Shown: positions 17,818 to 27,442, counted from the stretch's first letter. The stretch is 64,000 nucleotides of DNA from Oribacterium parvum ACB1 (GCF_000238055.2 NZ_KE148312.1:689201-753200), one strand, 5' to 3'. The notes: generated from the letters alone by a model not told the origin. Translations and numbers: made by a program.

Positions 17818-17956
17818 ACTTACCTCCTTGTATAGGGCTGTCGCTTGCTTGACAACGACAGTCATTGTAAATAAAAACTTCCTTAAGTTCTTTTGTTTTA
17901 AATCGGTCCATCACAATCTGCTCGGGTGAGAGCCGATATATCTTCCTTTTTTAATC

Positions 17957-18388
17957 TTATACAACACCCTTTTGCAACATAATGTTGCCATAAAGTGCTT
18001 TTTCCGATGTAGCAATAATCAGATAGGACTTCTTTGCCTCTTCATAAAAAGCAAAGCGTTCAATACTACCGATTGCGTCTTCCCTGGAATCATACTTTGC
18101 CACAATATTTTTAAACTCATCCCAAATGGGGGTAGCCACCGTATCTCCCGGTACCTTCTTCATAATGCTCACCGGACGCTCTGTGTAAGTATCCAGCGGG
18201 AAAAGCTGCAGTACAGCATCTAAAATTTCACATACACCATGGCCGTCCATTCTTACTATGTGGGAGTCGGCACCTACTGTATGCGTCGGAAAGTTCCCAT
18301 CAGCAATGAGAAGCTTGTCGGAATGCCCCATTTCACATAAGCGCTTCAGCAATTCCGGAGAAAGAATAGCAGGTATCCCTTTTAACAT
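17957..18388 (-). CDS. fucU: L-fucose mutarotase
   Basis: A 143-residue RbsD/FucU-family protein that interconverts alpha and beta L-fucose anomers. MLKGIPAILSPELLKRLCEMGHSD, ADGNFP and the HTV segment hold the catalytic residues of FucU; length is typical. It lies between the sugar-binding protein and fucO. An AAGGAG site precedes the ATG at 18388. RbsD (ribopyranase) is the alternative, but the context of fucI, fucA and fucK favours FucU. Confidence 0.9.
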   Translation of the reverse strand: MLKGIPAILSPELLKRLCEMGHSDKLLIADGNFPTHTVGADSHIVRMDGHGVCEILDAVLQLFPLDTYTERPVSIMKKVPGDTVATPIWDEFKNIVAKYDSREDAIGSIERFAFYEEAKKSYLIIATSEKALYGNIMLQKGVV

Positions 18389-18413
18389 TTTATAATCTCC
18401 TTTTTTCCTTTGA

Positions 18414-18560
18414 CAAACGAGGTATCACGGAAATGTAATACCTCGTTTGGAAAGTACTCTTATTCAAATATCGTGTGATACGTACGCGATATTTCATTTA
18501 TAACGAGCATTACTCGTAAAACGCACGTTATCTTGTTCTTAACAAGAAGCACAGACAAAG
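18414..18560. repeat. Cluster of palindromes between the sugar-binding gene and fucU
   Basis: Four hairpins in a row: a 12-bp stem CAAACGAGGTAT (18414-18449); AAATATCG/CGATATTT; ATAACG/CGTTAT enclosing ACGAG/CTCGT; and CTTGTTcTTAACAAG. Pieces of it (ACGAG, TTCTTAAC, GGTATCTCGTTTG) recur near 33662 and 63848. In an operon such structures may set different mRNA levels for the abundant binding protein and the enzymes after it. Confidence 0.65.
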
Positions 18561-18575
18561 CCTGAGGCAGCTTGT

Positions 18576-19700
18576 TTACTCGTAAAGACATGGAGCAATC
18601 TTCTCGTCTGCCATATTGTCCTTATTGTACCAAAGAGCGCCTGTATCTACATCGGATACGGACTCACCCTTTGCTGCCTTAACTGCAAGCTCAACTGCCT
18701 TGTAGCCAATCTGTACGGGATCCTGTGTAACGGAACCTGCGAATAAACCGTCTCTGATAGCCTGTAACTGCTTGCTTCCTGCATCGAAACCAACGGCAAC
18801 AACCTTGCCCTCGCCGATCTTGTCCAGACCTTCGTTAGCTGTAATAATAGCGTTTGCAGCGAACTCGTTGGAACCGTAGATAGCGATGAGGTCGGACTTC
18901 TCTAAGATAGCGGAAGCAACTGCTGCTGCGTCAGCGTCCTTAACCTCTGCCGGGATACCTACATCGATGATCACCTTCGCACCGGACTTTTCGTTCTTTA
19001 AGCTGTCGTGTCCCTCTACGGAAACCTTATCAGCACCGACGAGCTCTGTCATAGACTCAACAAATCCCTTTGTTCTCTCCACGATAGACTGAGAGTTGGA
19101 CTCCTGTGCTACTACACCGATTCTTACAACGTCTGTTGCGCCTTCAATCTTATCCTTGATTAAAGCATAAGTCTCTTTTGCAGCCAGCTTTCCAGCCTCA
19201 TAGTTGTTGGTGGAAGCGTTTGCCTTGATAGCGCCTTCCGGAGCATCAGGTACACCGGAGTCAAATCCGATGATAGGAATATTTTTATCCATAGCATTCT
19301 GAATCGATCCGATGCAAGCTTTGGTATCAAGAGCCGCAAGACAGATTGCTGTCGGCTTCTGTGCAATCGCTGCATCCAGATACTCAACCTGCTGTGCAAT
19401 AGCGGACTCGTTATCCGGTCCCTGGAAAGAAACCTCTGCATTAAGATCCTTTCCTGCCTGCATTGCACCCTTCTCAACTGCCTTCCAGAACTGGTGCTGG
19501 AATCCCTTGGCGATAACATTGATCTTCATTGCCTCGCCATCAACCGTTTTCTCTGCAGCCTCAGTCTTCTGCTCTTCCTGTGCTGCAGCGGTTGTTCCTG
19601 CCGCTGTTGTTCCCTCAGTCTTAGCTGCGGAACCTCCACATGCTGCGAGAGACAGAGCCATTACGCCCGCCAGTGCAACTGCCATAATTCTTTTTTTCAT
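18576..19700 (-). CDS. Sugar ABC transporter substrate-binding lipoprotein (RbsB-like), probably L-fucose
   Basis: A 374-residue exported lipoprotein. Signal peptide MKKRIMAVALAGVMALSLAACGG ends in a lipobox Cys, followed by a Thr/Ala/Glu-rich tether and a type 1 periplasmic sugar-binding fold: INVIAKGFQHQFWKAVEKG, then AALDTKACIG, IIGFDSGVPDA and VAVGFDAGSKQ. It is cotranscribed with RbsC- and RbsA-like subunits and with fucose enzymes, so L-fucose is the likely ligand. The ATG at 19700 follows AAAGGAGG. Confidence 0.88.
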   Translation of the reverse strand: MKKRIMAVALAGVMALSLAACGGSAAKTEGTTAAGTTAAAQEEQKTEAAEKTVDGEAMKINVIAKGFQHQFWKAVEKGAMQAGKDLNAEVSFQGPDNESAIAQQVEYLDAAIAQKPTAICLAALDTKACIGSIQNAMDKNIPIIGFDSGVPDAPEGAIKANASTNNYEAGKLAAKETYALIKDKIEGATDVVRIGVVAQESNSQSIVERTKGFVESMTELVGADKVSVEGHDSLKNEKSGAKVIIDVGIPAEVKDADAAAVASAILEKSDLIAIYGSNEFAANAIITANEGLDKIGEGKVVAVGFDAGSKQLQAIRDGLFAGSVTQDPVQIGYKAVELAVKAAKGESVSDVDTGALWYNKDNMADEKIAPCLYE

Positions 19701-19713
19701 CTTTTTTCCTCCT

Positions 19714-20688
19714 TTAAACCTTTCTTTTCCTATTTAGGATATCCATATACACAGCGAATACTAAGATGATTCCTGTGATAAAGAGCTGGTAGTGTGACTG
19801 TACCCCGATGTAAGGGAAACCGATTTTTAGTACCGTCATGATGAATACACCGATGATCGTTCCCAAGATGGAGCCTACACCTCCGGAAAGAGATGTTCCT
19901 CCGATTACTACGCCGGCAATGGCATCAAGCTCAAAGCCGTTTCCGGTATTGGGCTGTGCCGTGGAGAATACTGCCACATATGCGATACCTGCAAGTGCCG
20001 CAAAAAATCCGGAGAATACATAAGCCAGAGTTTCATACTTCTTTACATTGATTCCGGAAAGTCTGGTTGCTTCTTTATTGGAACCGATGGATAAGATGTA
20101 TCTTCCTGTCTTCGTCTTATTTAAAACCACTGCCATCACTGCTGCGCAGAGGGCTAAAAGCAGGAAGCCGGTCGGGAAGTTTTTCGGGAAGAGTCCTCCT
20201 TCCTTTGTCACCATGAAAATCTCTCTAAACCAAGCTCCTTCTGCAGTTCCCTGCGGGAAGGAAATGGTCTTTGTCTTCGAGACAATAGATCCGAGTCCTC
20301 TGGATACCATCATGGTTCCGAGGGTAGCGATAAATGCCGGTAATTCCAAACGGGATACCAAAATTCCGTTAATTAAACCGAATAAAGAACCGCATAAGAG
20401 AATTACAAGGAGCACTAAAGGCATAGGAAGTCCACCCTCCATAAGTGTTCCGCCAATCAAGGCGCAACAGATTGCCACAGTACCGATAGATAAATCAATG
20501 CCTCCGGTAGAAATAACGAAAGTTACACCGATTGCCATAAACGCTACATAATAGGCAGACTTGGAAATGTTGGTAAAGGTGGTGCCCTGTAAAAACTTGT
20601 CTGTCAGTAGCGAGAAAACCACGCATATTACAATGAGTGCAGCGATAACCACTGCCTGCTGGTTTGAAAAAATCTTCTTAATCTTCAC
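19714..20688 (-). CDS. Sugar ABC transporter permease (RbsC-like)
   Basis: A 324-residue membrane protein with 8-10 hydrophobic segments. FVISTGGIDLSIG and the GVVIGGTSLSGGVGSILGT EAA-type loop are signatures of the RbsC/MglC/AraH permeases. The start is a GTG at 20688, two bases after the ATPase stop, with GGGGGA upstream. It forms the membrane channel of the probable L-fucose importer. Confidence 0.9.
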   Translation of the reverse strand: MKIKKIFSNQQAVVIAALIVICVVFSLLTDKFLQGTTFTNISKSAYYVAFMAIGVTFVISTGGIDLSIGTVAICCALIGGTLMEGGLPMPLVLLVILLCGSLFGLINGILVSRLELPAFIATLGTMMVSRGLGSIVSKTKTISFPQGTAEGAWFREIFMVTKEGGLFPKNFPTGFLLLALCAAVMAVVLNKTKTGRYILSIGSNKEATRLSGINVKKYETLAYVFSGFFAALAGIAYVAVFSTAQPNTGNGFELDAIAGVVIGGTSLSGGVGSILGTIIGVFIMTVLKIGFPYIGVQSHYQLFITGIILVFAVYMDILNRKRKV

Positions 20689-20690
20689 CT

Positions 20691-22187
20691 TTAGTCCCCC
20701 TGTCTATCTGTCGCACAAGTCATAATGGTCTCCTGATTGACTTCTGCAATATCTAAGCAACCGGTCACTCTTCCTTCACACATAACGATGATACGATCGC
20801 TCATTCTTAAAATTTCAGGTAATTCCGAAGAAATCATGATGATGGATTTTCCTTCGGATACCAGTTTTTCCATAAGCTCATAGATTTCGCTCTTTGCTCC
20901 TACGTCGATTCCTCTTGTCGGTTCATCAAAAATCAAAATATCCGAATCCTTTAAGAGCCACTTCGCAATAACCACCTTCTGCTGGTTTCCGCCGGAGAGC
21001 TTCTTGATGATCTGGGAAACGCCCGGTGTCTTGGTCTTTAATTCTTCTACATACTTTTCACTGATTTCCTTACACTTCTTTTCATCAATGAAAAGTCCCT
21101 TATCCAATTTTTCGAGGGAAGCAAGACAGGTATTTTCCTCCACGGACTTATCAACCAAAAGTCCATAACGCTTTCTATCCTCGGAGAGATAGCCGATTCC
21201 CGCCTTTACCGCATCTTCCGTGGATTGAATATCCACTTCCTTTCCATGCACGTAAATCTTTCCGGAATCCCTCTTATCCGCACCGAAGAGCAGTCTTGCC
21301 ACCTCCGTTCGTCCTGCACCCATGAGACCCGAGAAGCCTAAAATCTCTCCTTTCTTAAGCTCAAAGGAAACATCCTTAACAGCTTTTCCTCGACTTAAAT
21401 GCTCACACTTCAGAACCACTTCTGCACCCTCCGGTACCGCAGACTGGGTCTTTGGCTCCATGAATACGGTTCTTCCAACCATGAGCTTAATAATATCGTC
21501 CTTTGTGCAATCCTTTGTAATCAGGGTTCCTACATATTCTCCATCACGCATGACCGTAACTCTATCGGAAATGACATTGATTTCATCCATCCTGTGTGAG
21601 ATGTAAATGATTCCTGCTCCCTTTTCCCGTAAATCACGGATAACCTTGAATAATTCTTCGATCTCGGAAGTACTTAAGGCAGCGGTCGGCTCGTCAAAAA
21701 CAATCACCTTCGCATTGGTGGAAATAGCCTTCGCAATTTCGACCATCTGCTGCTTTCCTACGGTAAGCTCCCCGATTTTTGCACCGGGCTTAATATCTAC
21801 ATTCAGCTTTTTAAAGAGCTCTTCCGCATCCTTTTCCATCTTCTTATCATCGATAAAGAAGCCGTTCATGCGTTCCTGTCCGATAAAAAGATTCTGTGCC
21901 ACCGTCAAATCATTCATCATATTTAATTCCTGATGGACAATGGCGATTCCTGCCGCTTCCGACTCGGAAACATTTTTGTATTCTACTTCTTTCCCTTCAA
22001 AGTGAATCGTTCCTTCATCCTTTGAATATATTCCTGTCAGAATCTTCATAAGGGTGGATTTTCCGGCACCGTTCTCTCCCATGAGAGCCACTACCTCTCC
22101 CTTATATAAGTCCAACTCGGCATTTTTCAGTGCTGCTACTCCGGAGAAAGATTTCTTTATATTTTTCATTGATAATAAAGCTTCCAT
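20691..22187 (-). CDS. Sugar ABC transporter ATPase, double domain (RbsA/MglA-like)
   Basis: A 498-residue ATPase with two nucleotide-binding domains. Domain 1 has Walker A MGENGAGKSTL and Walker B VIVFDEPTAAL; domain 2 has the degenerate A-site GLMGAGRTE usual in this family, the signature KLSGGNQQKVVIAKWLL and Walker B ILIFDEPTRGID. It starts ATG 22187 after GGGGGAAG, ten bases from the fucA stop. It energises the RbsC-like channel. Confidence 0.93.
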   Translation of the reverse strand: MEALLSMKNIKKSFSGVAALKNAELDLYKGEVVALMGENGAGKSTLMKILTGIYSKDEGTIHFEGKEVEYKNVSESEAAGIAIVHQELNMMNDLTVAQNLFIGQERMNGFFIDDKKMEKDAEELFKKLNVDIKPGAKIGELTVGKQQMVEIAKAISTNAKVIVFDEPTAALSTSEIEELFKVIRDLREKGAGIIYISHRMDEINVISDRVTVMRDGEYVGTLITKDCTKDDIIKLMVGRTVFMEPKTQSAVPEGAEVVLKCEHLSRGKAVKDVSFELKKGEILGFSGLMGAGRTEVARLLFGADKRDSGKIYVHGKEVDIQSTEDAVKAGIGYLSEDRKRYGLLVDKSVEENTCLASLEKLDKGLFIDEKKCKEISEKYVEELKTKTPGVSQIIKKLSGGNQQKVVIAKWLLKDSDILIFDEPTRGIDVGAKSEIYELMEKLVSEGKSIIMISSELPEILRMSDRIIVMCEGRVTGCLDIAEVNQETIMTCATDRQGD

Positions 22188-22197
22188 AATCTTCCCC

Positions 22198-22857
22198 CTA
22201 GTCTTTTTTCGTGCTCACTCTCTGCCCGTAGGTCTTGAATTTCTCCGCCATAAGTTCCATTTCTTCTTTCGGAAGAATGACAGGCTCGCCTATAGCTCTG
22301 GCCTTTGCGTAAACCTCAGAACAATATTCTATTTCTTCAATTATATTGTAAGCATTGAGTATATCTTTCGCTCCTGCCAATAGGCCGTGGTTTGCTAAGA
22401 TTACTGCTTTCCTGTCCTTCATAGCCTCAAAGGCATTTTCCGCAAGTTCCTTACTGCCGTATGTAGCATACTTAGCCACTCTTACCGTTGGTCCTGCTAC
22501 CGCAATCATATAGTGCGTAGCGGGAAGATCCTCTCTTAAGCAGGACAAAACAGTAGCATACATGGTGTGCGCGTGAACAACCGCATCAATATCCTCTCTG
22601 TACTTATAAGGCATGATATGCATTGCCCATTCGGAAGAAGGAACTCTCTTTCCCTCTACTACATTTCCGTCTAAATCAATAATTACGATGTCTTCCGGCT
22701 GAATTTCAAAAAAATCGATTCCGGAAGGAGTAATGGCTACATGGCCATGTGCTCGGTCAAAGATACTTAAGTTTCCTCCTGTACCCTTGGTAAGTCCTGC
22801 TGTTACCAGTTTCTTTCCGTACTCGATAAGAAGCAGTCTTTCCTTTTCCATTAACAT
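22198..22857 (-). CDS. fucA: L-fuculose-phosphate aldolase
   Basis: A 219-residue class II aldolase splitting L-fuculose 1-phosphate into dihydroxyacetone phosphate and L-lactaldehyde. TKGTGGNLS and TPSGID bind phosphate; SSEWAMH, VHAHTMYATVLSC and ANHGLLAGA supply the zinc and catalytic residues. Length equals the family norm (about 215). The first ATG (22857) is chosen because GAGG lies seven bases before it. Confidence 0.92.
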   Translation of the reverse strand: MLMEKERLLLIEYGKKLVTAGLTKGTGGNLSIFDRAHGHVAITPSGIDFFEIQPEDIVIIDLDGNVVEGKRVPSSEWAMHIMPYKYREDIDAVVHAHTMYATVLSCLREDLPATHYMIAVAGPTVRVAKYATYGSKELAENAFEAMKDRKAVILANHGLLAGAKDILNAYNIIEEIEYCSEVYAKARAIGEPVILPKEEMELMAEKFKTYGQRVSTKKD

Positions 22858-22999
22858 AAGTCTTCCTCTTTTCCTACTGAAATAAATGAGAAGGATTTCT
22901 TGCTTTACAAAGCTTTTAAAAGCCCTAAAAATCCATTTCTCTCTTTAGACATATCACTTTATTTTTCTCTATCAATATATAAGTTTTAGCTTCTTTTTA

Positions 23000-23039
23000 A
23001 GCCTTAGCTCCCTCGTCTCCGACTTGGGAGCCTTTGGCT
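23000..23039. other. Hairpin between fucI and fucA
   Basis: AGCCTTAGCTCCC pairs with GGGAGCCTTTGGCT with small internal loops. There is no U-run on either side, so this looks like an mRNA processing or stability element rather than a terminator. It lies ten bases after the fucI stop. Confidence 0.5.
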
Positions 23040-23048
23040 CATTTAAGT

Positions 23049-24830
23049 CTACTTATATAAAGGTCCGTAGTACGCACAAGCTCTGTAGTCCTGTCCCTCT
23101 AAGTCCGCTGTACCGAATCCGTTAAAGGAGTGCGGTCTAAAGATTCTTTCCTCTTCCACATTGTGGAACGCCACCGGAATTCTCAGCATGGAAGCCAAGG
23201 TAAGGAGTCTGTCTCCAACGTGACCTTCTACGGTTGCGCCGTGGTTAGCCCCCCACTTAGCCATAACATTGTAAACGGAGTCCGCAGCACCTACGCCAAT
23301 CTTCGGAGCAAACCAGGTGGTCGGCCAAGTTCTGTCTGTTCTCTCATCTAAAGTCTTATGCACAGCTTCATCAAGCACGCAGGTATGTCCTTCAATAACC
23401 TGTAAGGTAGGACCAACACCCTCAACGATATTTACACGAATCATGGTGACGGGCATCTCCGCAGCTGTTCTGAAATGAGAGGAGAATCCGCCGCCTCTGA
23501 AGTACTCATAGTTCGCTCTGCACCAATCGGTAGCCTCACAGCAAGCCTGTATGTCGGCCTCTGTCAGATTCCACCACTCCTTCATAGTGCCGTTGCCCTT
23601 CTCATCCTTTGCCGCAGCACTGGCATCCAGACAGCTTGCGCCGGAATTGATGAGATGGATAATACCGTTCTTTGCGTAGCCGCTTAGCTCTTTTCCGCTG
23701 ACTCTCTTCACCGCCTCCGGAGACCAGTAGGTTCTTACATCGGAGAAGATAGGCGCCTTTCCTGTGGAAAGCCAGCCGAACATCATTGCTACACCGTTTA
23801 AAGTATCGTTCTCCGTTGCAAAAGGAGTCGGCATCTTCTTTCCGTTCCAGTTAAAACCGGAAGCCATGATTGCCTCGGTAAAGTCTGCATTCGGAAGCCA
23901 GTCTGTCCACATTCTCTGTCCCTGGAAACCGCCGGCAATCGCATTTCTGCCAAGTGCCTCTTCATGCCAGCCGAGATCGTTCAACTTCGGATTTCCATAA
24001 AGAATATCTCTAACGATAAGAGCATGCTTTACGCAGAACTCCCACTGCTTGTCATCCGGAATGAATCTGGACTTCGTGATTACCTCGGGGAATTTCTTTC
24101 CGGCATTGGTATCGTAACCTTCCTTACAATTCTCCTTAACCCAAGCTAGAGCTTTCTTGTACTCTTCGGGATCGTAGATTTCCAGATTGATTCTGCGAAG
24201 AACTTCTGTCATATCAACCCATTCGGTTCTCATACCGAGGTACTTCTGGAGAAAATCCACGTTTACCACACTGCCTGCAATCCCCATGGAAACTGCACCG
24301 ATATTGACATAGGACTTATTCTTCATAATTCCCACACCGACTGCAGCTCTTGCAAAGTCTAAAATCTTCTTCTCCACATCTTTGGTAATTCCGCTGCTGT
24401 CCTTATCCTGTACCTCTGTTCCATAAATAGAGAAAGCCGGAAGACCTCTCTGTGCATAAGCCGCCATAACTGCAGCAAGATATACCGCACCCGGTCTTTC
24501 TGTTCCGTTAAAGCCCCAAACCGCCTTAATGGTGTTCGGATTTAAGTCCATGGTCTCTGTTCCGTAGCACCAGCAAGGTGTAACGGTCAGTGTTCCCACT
24601 ACATTTTCCTTTGCAAAGTATTCTTCGCAGATAGCCGCTTCTCCGCCGCCGCCGATGGTAGTCGGGGAAATCACAACCTCTACAGGCTCTCCGTCAGGAT
24701 AACGAAGATTCTCCGAAATGAGCTTTGCAGCGCTTTTCGCCATATTCATGGTCTGCTCTTCTAAAGCCTCTCTTACTCCTCCCCATCTTCCGTCGATTGT
24801 CGGTCTGATACCAATTCTTGGATGATTCAT
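23049..24830 (-). CDS. fucI: L-fucose isomerase
   Basis: A 593-residue cytoplasmic enzyme converting L-fucose to L-fuculose with Mn2+. It starts MNHPRIGIRPTIDGRWGGVRE, the FucI N terminus; TTIGGGGEAAICEEYF, TPCWCYGTETMD, NGTERPGAVYLAA and WGANHGATVEGHVGD are all characteristic. Length (about 590) is standard. An AAAGGAGG site precedes the ATG. It is the second gene of the fuc operon. Confidence 0.96.
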   Translation of the reverse strand: MNHPRIGIRPTIDGRWGGVREALEEQTMNMAKSAAKLISENLRYPDGEPVEVVISPTTIGGGGEAAICEEYFAKENVVGTLTVTPCWCYGTETMDLNPNTIKAVWGFNGTERPGAVYLAAVMAAYAQRGLPAFSIYGTEVQDKDSSGITKDVEKKILDFARAAVGVGIMKNKSYVNIGAVSMGIAGSVVNVDFLQKYLGMRTEWVDMTEVLRRINLEIYDPEEYKKALAWVKENCKEGYDTNAGKKFPEVITKSRFIPDDKQWEFCVKHALIVRDILYGNPKLNDLGWHEEALGRNAIAGGFQGQRMWTDWLPNADFTEAIMASGFNWNGKKMPTPFATENDTLNGVAMMFGWLSTGKAPIFSDVRTYWSPEAVKRVSGKELSGYAKNGIIHLINSGASCLDASAAAKDEKGNGTMKEWWNLTEADIQACCEATDWCRANYEYFRGGGFSSHFRTAAEMPVTMIRVNIVEGVGPTLQVIEGHTCVLDEAVHKTLDERTDRTWPTTWFAPKIGVGAADSVYNVMAKWGANHGATVEGHVGDRLLTLASMLRIPVAFHNVEEERIFRPHSFNGFGTADLEGQDYRACAYYGPLYK

Positions 24831-24977
24831 ACTTCCTCCTTTATCTGAATAAACCCCAATATATTATTTTGATTTTCAAGCGAATGCGCTTGGAAATTGT
24901 TAGGTAAAACAGCTTTTCCTTTCCGGAAAGCCCTCTATGTATTATGGAAGATTTTCCTGTATAGAACACTTCCGTCT

Positions 24978-26378
24978 TCAGGAATAGTCCTTTACTTCCG
25001 AAGCTGCATAAATCAGCTTTCTTCCCTCTCCTATACTCCCCACTTCCTTTTCCTGAAGAAGCAAGAGGAGAATGTTTCCGAATGCGGAGCTCTCATAGGG
25101 TCCTGCCTTAACCTTGACCTTCAGCTTCTTCGCAATCTTTTTAGCAAGAACTTCCGACCTCGCGCCTCCGCCAATCATATGGAGCTTTGTGAAGTTTCTC
25201 CCGAGGATATGTTCAATATCCTCTTTTACCTCTCTGTATTTTTCCACCATACTGTCATAAATCAGAGTAAAGTAAGAAAAATCTTCCTTCGGAACAGTTC
25301 CACCATGAGAAAGGAGAAAAGCATCGATTTCTTTTTTAACCGCTATCCCTTCTCTTCCGAAAACCTCCGCATCCATATCGAGGAGTGCTTTAGACTCTGC
25401 CTCTTTCTTTACGAAGTCAGTGATTTCCTGAAAGGGAATCTTTCTCCCGAGTCTCTCCTCCAGCTCTGCCTTGTACTTTTCTAACAAGTAGAGGCCGGTG
25501 ATGTTTTTAAAGAAAAGCGTCTCGGACTTGTAGCTCAGTTCATTTGTAAGGTTCTTCTCATAGACTTCTCTACTCACCTTCGCGTCCTCTACCGAGGTAC
25601 CAATCAAAGACCAAGTACCGCAGCTTAGGAAGAGAGAATCTTTTTCCTGCTCAACCATCAAAAGTGCGCTTGCCGTATCATGTCCTAAAACCGGAATAAC
25701 GTCGATAGATAAGGATCTCAAGCTCTCCAGCTTGGAATTCTTCGTGTTCCCCTTGCGTTCTCCTGCCCGCACAATTTCAGGAACTAATTCTCTCTTTAGC
25801 TTGAGCTTCTCAAAAAGCTGCTCTGAGACCTGCTTTTTCGATAAGTCATACAGCCCTGTCGTGGACCAAATGCTCTCTTCTCCGATTTTTTCTCCGGTTA
25901 AGAGGTAAAAAAGAAGATCCGGCATCATCAAGATCTTATCTGCCTTATCGTAAATTTCCCCATCGAATTTCTTTAAGCTAAGAAGCTGATAGACCGTGTT
26001 AATGGTCATAATCTGATTCCCGCTGTTTTGAAAAAGCTCGAACTCATCCAGTAAAGCCCTTGCCTCTTCTCTTCCTTCAGCAAACTTCTCATCCCTGTAG
26101 GAATGAGGTGCCTCAAGGAGATTTCCTTCTTTATCGATTAAACCGAAATCCACACCCCAGGTATCGATTCCTATGGCAGAAACGTCCGGATTTTCCAAAA
26201 TTGTTTCTTCAATCTTCTTTGCGATAGCGTCAAAGTCCCAATACAGCCTTCCTTCTTTATTCTGAATTTTATGGGACATCCTCATGACTTCTTTTGTGCA
26301 GAATTGCCCATTCTCCACGTAGCCAACTATCCCTCTTATGGATGTTGCACCCATATCAAAAGCGAGAACCTTCTTCAT
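24978..26378 (-). CDS. fucK: L-fuculokinase (rhamnulokinase-like FGGY kinase)
   Basis: A 466-residue FGGY-family carbohydrate kinase. The N terminus VLAFDMGATSIRGIVG binds phosphate; GIDTWGVDFGLID carries the catalytic Asp; GHDTASALL and MIGGGARSEVLAKKIA bind nucleotide. By sequence it resembles RhaB-type rhamnulokinases more than E. coli FucK, but its place upstream of fucI and fucA makes L-fuculose the likely substrate. The ATG at 26378 is preceded by GGAG; the longer frame from a TTG would overlap that site. Confidence 0.85.
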   Translation of the reverse strand: MKKVLAFDMGATSIRGIVGYVENGQFCTKEVMRMSHKIQNKEGRLYWDFDAIAKKIEETILENPDVSAIGIDTWGVDFGLIDKEGNLLEAPHSYRDEKFAEGREEARALLDEFELFQNSGNQIMTINTVYQLLSLKKFDGEIYDKADKILMMPDLLFYLLTGEKIGEESIWSTTGLYDLSKKQVSEQLFEKLKLKRELVPEIVRAGERKGNTKNSKLESLRSLSIDVIPVLGHDTASALLMVEQEKDSLFLSCGTWSLIGTSVEDAKVSREVYEKNLTNELSYKSETLFFKNITGLYLLEKYKAELEERLGRKIPFQEITDFVKKEAESKALLDMDAEVFGREGIAVKKEIDAFLLSHGGTVPKEDFSYFTLIYDSMVEKYREVKEDIEHILGRNFTKLHMIGGGARSEVLAKKIAKKLKVKVKAGPYESSAFGNILLLLLQEKEVGSIGEGRKLIYAASEVKDYS

Positions 26379-26454
26379 AATGCATATCTCCAACCTTTTT
26401 TTCTAAGCAGAATATAGCATATTAAACAAAGTAATTATATCTTTGAACATATTA

Positions 26455-26499
26455 TTGAAAATATTTCCGTTTTCTGTGCTATACTGTTCAAGTCTGAAC
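26455..26499 (+). promoter_or_regulatory. Promoter and operator-like palindrome of the fuc regulator
   Basis: TTGAAA (26455) and TATACT (26480) are 19 bases apart, the -10 extended by TG (TGC-TATACT). A GTTCA-AGTC-TGAAC palindrome follows at 26486-26499 at the predicted transcription start. A related TTTGAACAT occurs at 26441-26450 toward the divergent fuc operon, whose own -10 may be TATAAT on the minus strand in the same stretch. The 268-base gap holds no gene. Confidence 0.5.
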
Positions 26500-26661
26500 A
26501 TTTTTGTCCAAAAATGCCAACCTGTACCTTTCTAAAGAAACTCTCTAAAACGAACTATTGCGTTCTTGACATAGGACACGCATTAAGGGAGAAAAGTGTA
26601 CAGTTTTTGCAAATCGTGCATTTTGGATGGCATAACCTTCTTAAAATAAAGGAGCGATAAG

Positions 26662-27417
26662 ATGGATATTCACGAGAGGAAACGGGAAATTGTAGAACAT
26701 CTGAATCAGCATAACGGTATCGCAAGCATGAACTATCTATGTAAAAGACTCTATGCTTCCCGCTCTACTATAAGAAGGGATTTACTTTCCTTGGAGGAGG
26801 ACGGCATCCTCAAAAGATCTCACGGCTATGTTTCTCTCATTGTAAAATCCGCGAAAGAAAGTCCAATTGGCATGCGACAAATCGAAAATCAGGACAAAAA
26901 GCAAAGTATTGCCAAAAAGACGGATTCCCTGATCAAAGACGGTATGGTCATCTTCCTGGATTCTTCATCCACAGTTTGCCAGCTGGCGCCCATTTTAAAG
27001 ACAAAGCATAATATCACGATAATCACGAACGGCATCAATATCGCCAACGAGCTTTCCCATGCCCAAAACCTGACTTGTTTTCTTTGTCCCGGAGTATTAA
27101 AGCACCAAAGCCTCTCTATCGTCGGGGAATTCACCTCCGAGTTTATCAAAAACTTTCATGCGGAACTTGCCATTCTTTCCTGTAAAGCAATTCGGGAAAA
27201 TGGTGTCTTTGAAGGAGACGATTCTCAGGGGCTTGTCAAAAAGTCAATGATGGAAAATGCAGATAAAACCATACTCCTCTGTGATACCACAAAGGAAAAT
27301 GCAGTCGGATTCTTTAAGACTTCGGATTTCGAGAAACTATCTTGCCTTATTTCCGATGCTCCATTTTCCCCCTCGTTGCAAAAAATCCTGAAGGAGAAAA
27401 CCCCTACGCTATATTGA
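26662..27417 (+). CDS. DeoR-family transcriptional regulator of the fucose operon
   Basis: A 251-residue DeoR-type repressor. The N-terminal helix-turn-helix spans about residues 18-57 (ASMNYLCKRL..SRSTIRRDLLSLEEDGILKRSHG). The C-terminal sugar-phosphate-sensing domain has GMVIFLDSSSTVCQLAP, TIITNGINIANEL and an LLCDTTK element, as in DeoR regulators that sense sugar phosphates. It is divergent from fucK. Fuculose 1-phosphate as effector is known for FucR homologues and is inferred here. An AAAGGAG site precedes the ATG. Confidence 0.88.
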   Translation: MDIHERKREIVEHLNQHNGIASMNYLCKRLYASRSTIRRDLLSLEEDGILKRSHGYVSLIVKSAKESPIGMRQIENQDKKQSIAKKTDSLIKDGMVIFLDSSSTVCQLAPILKTKHNITIITNGINIANELSHAQNLTCFLCPGVLKHQSLSIVGEFTSEFIKNFHAELAILSCKAIRENGVFEGDDSQGLVKKSMMENADKTILLCDTTKENAVGFFKTSDFEKLSCLISDAPFSPSLQKILKEKTPTLY

Positions 27418-27442
27418 CGATGTAGTACAATATGAATAGTAT
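27414..27442 (+). promoter_or_regulatory. Candidate promoter of surface protein 1
   Basis: TTGACG (27414) and TAGTAT (27437) are 17 bases apart, overlapping the stop of the DeoR gene. The leader would carry the hairpin at 27516-27548. A second -10-like TATATAAT with TGTGC before it lies just downstream. Confidence 0.4.
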
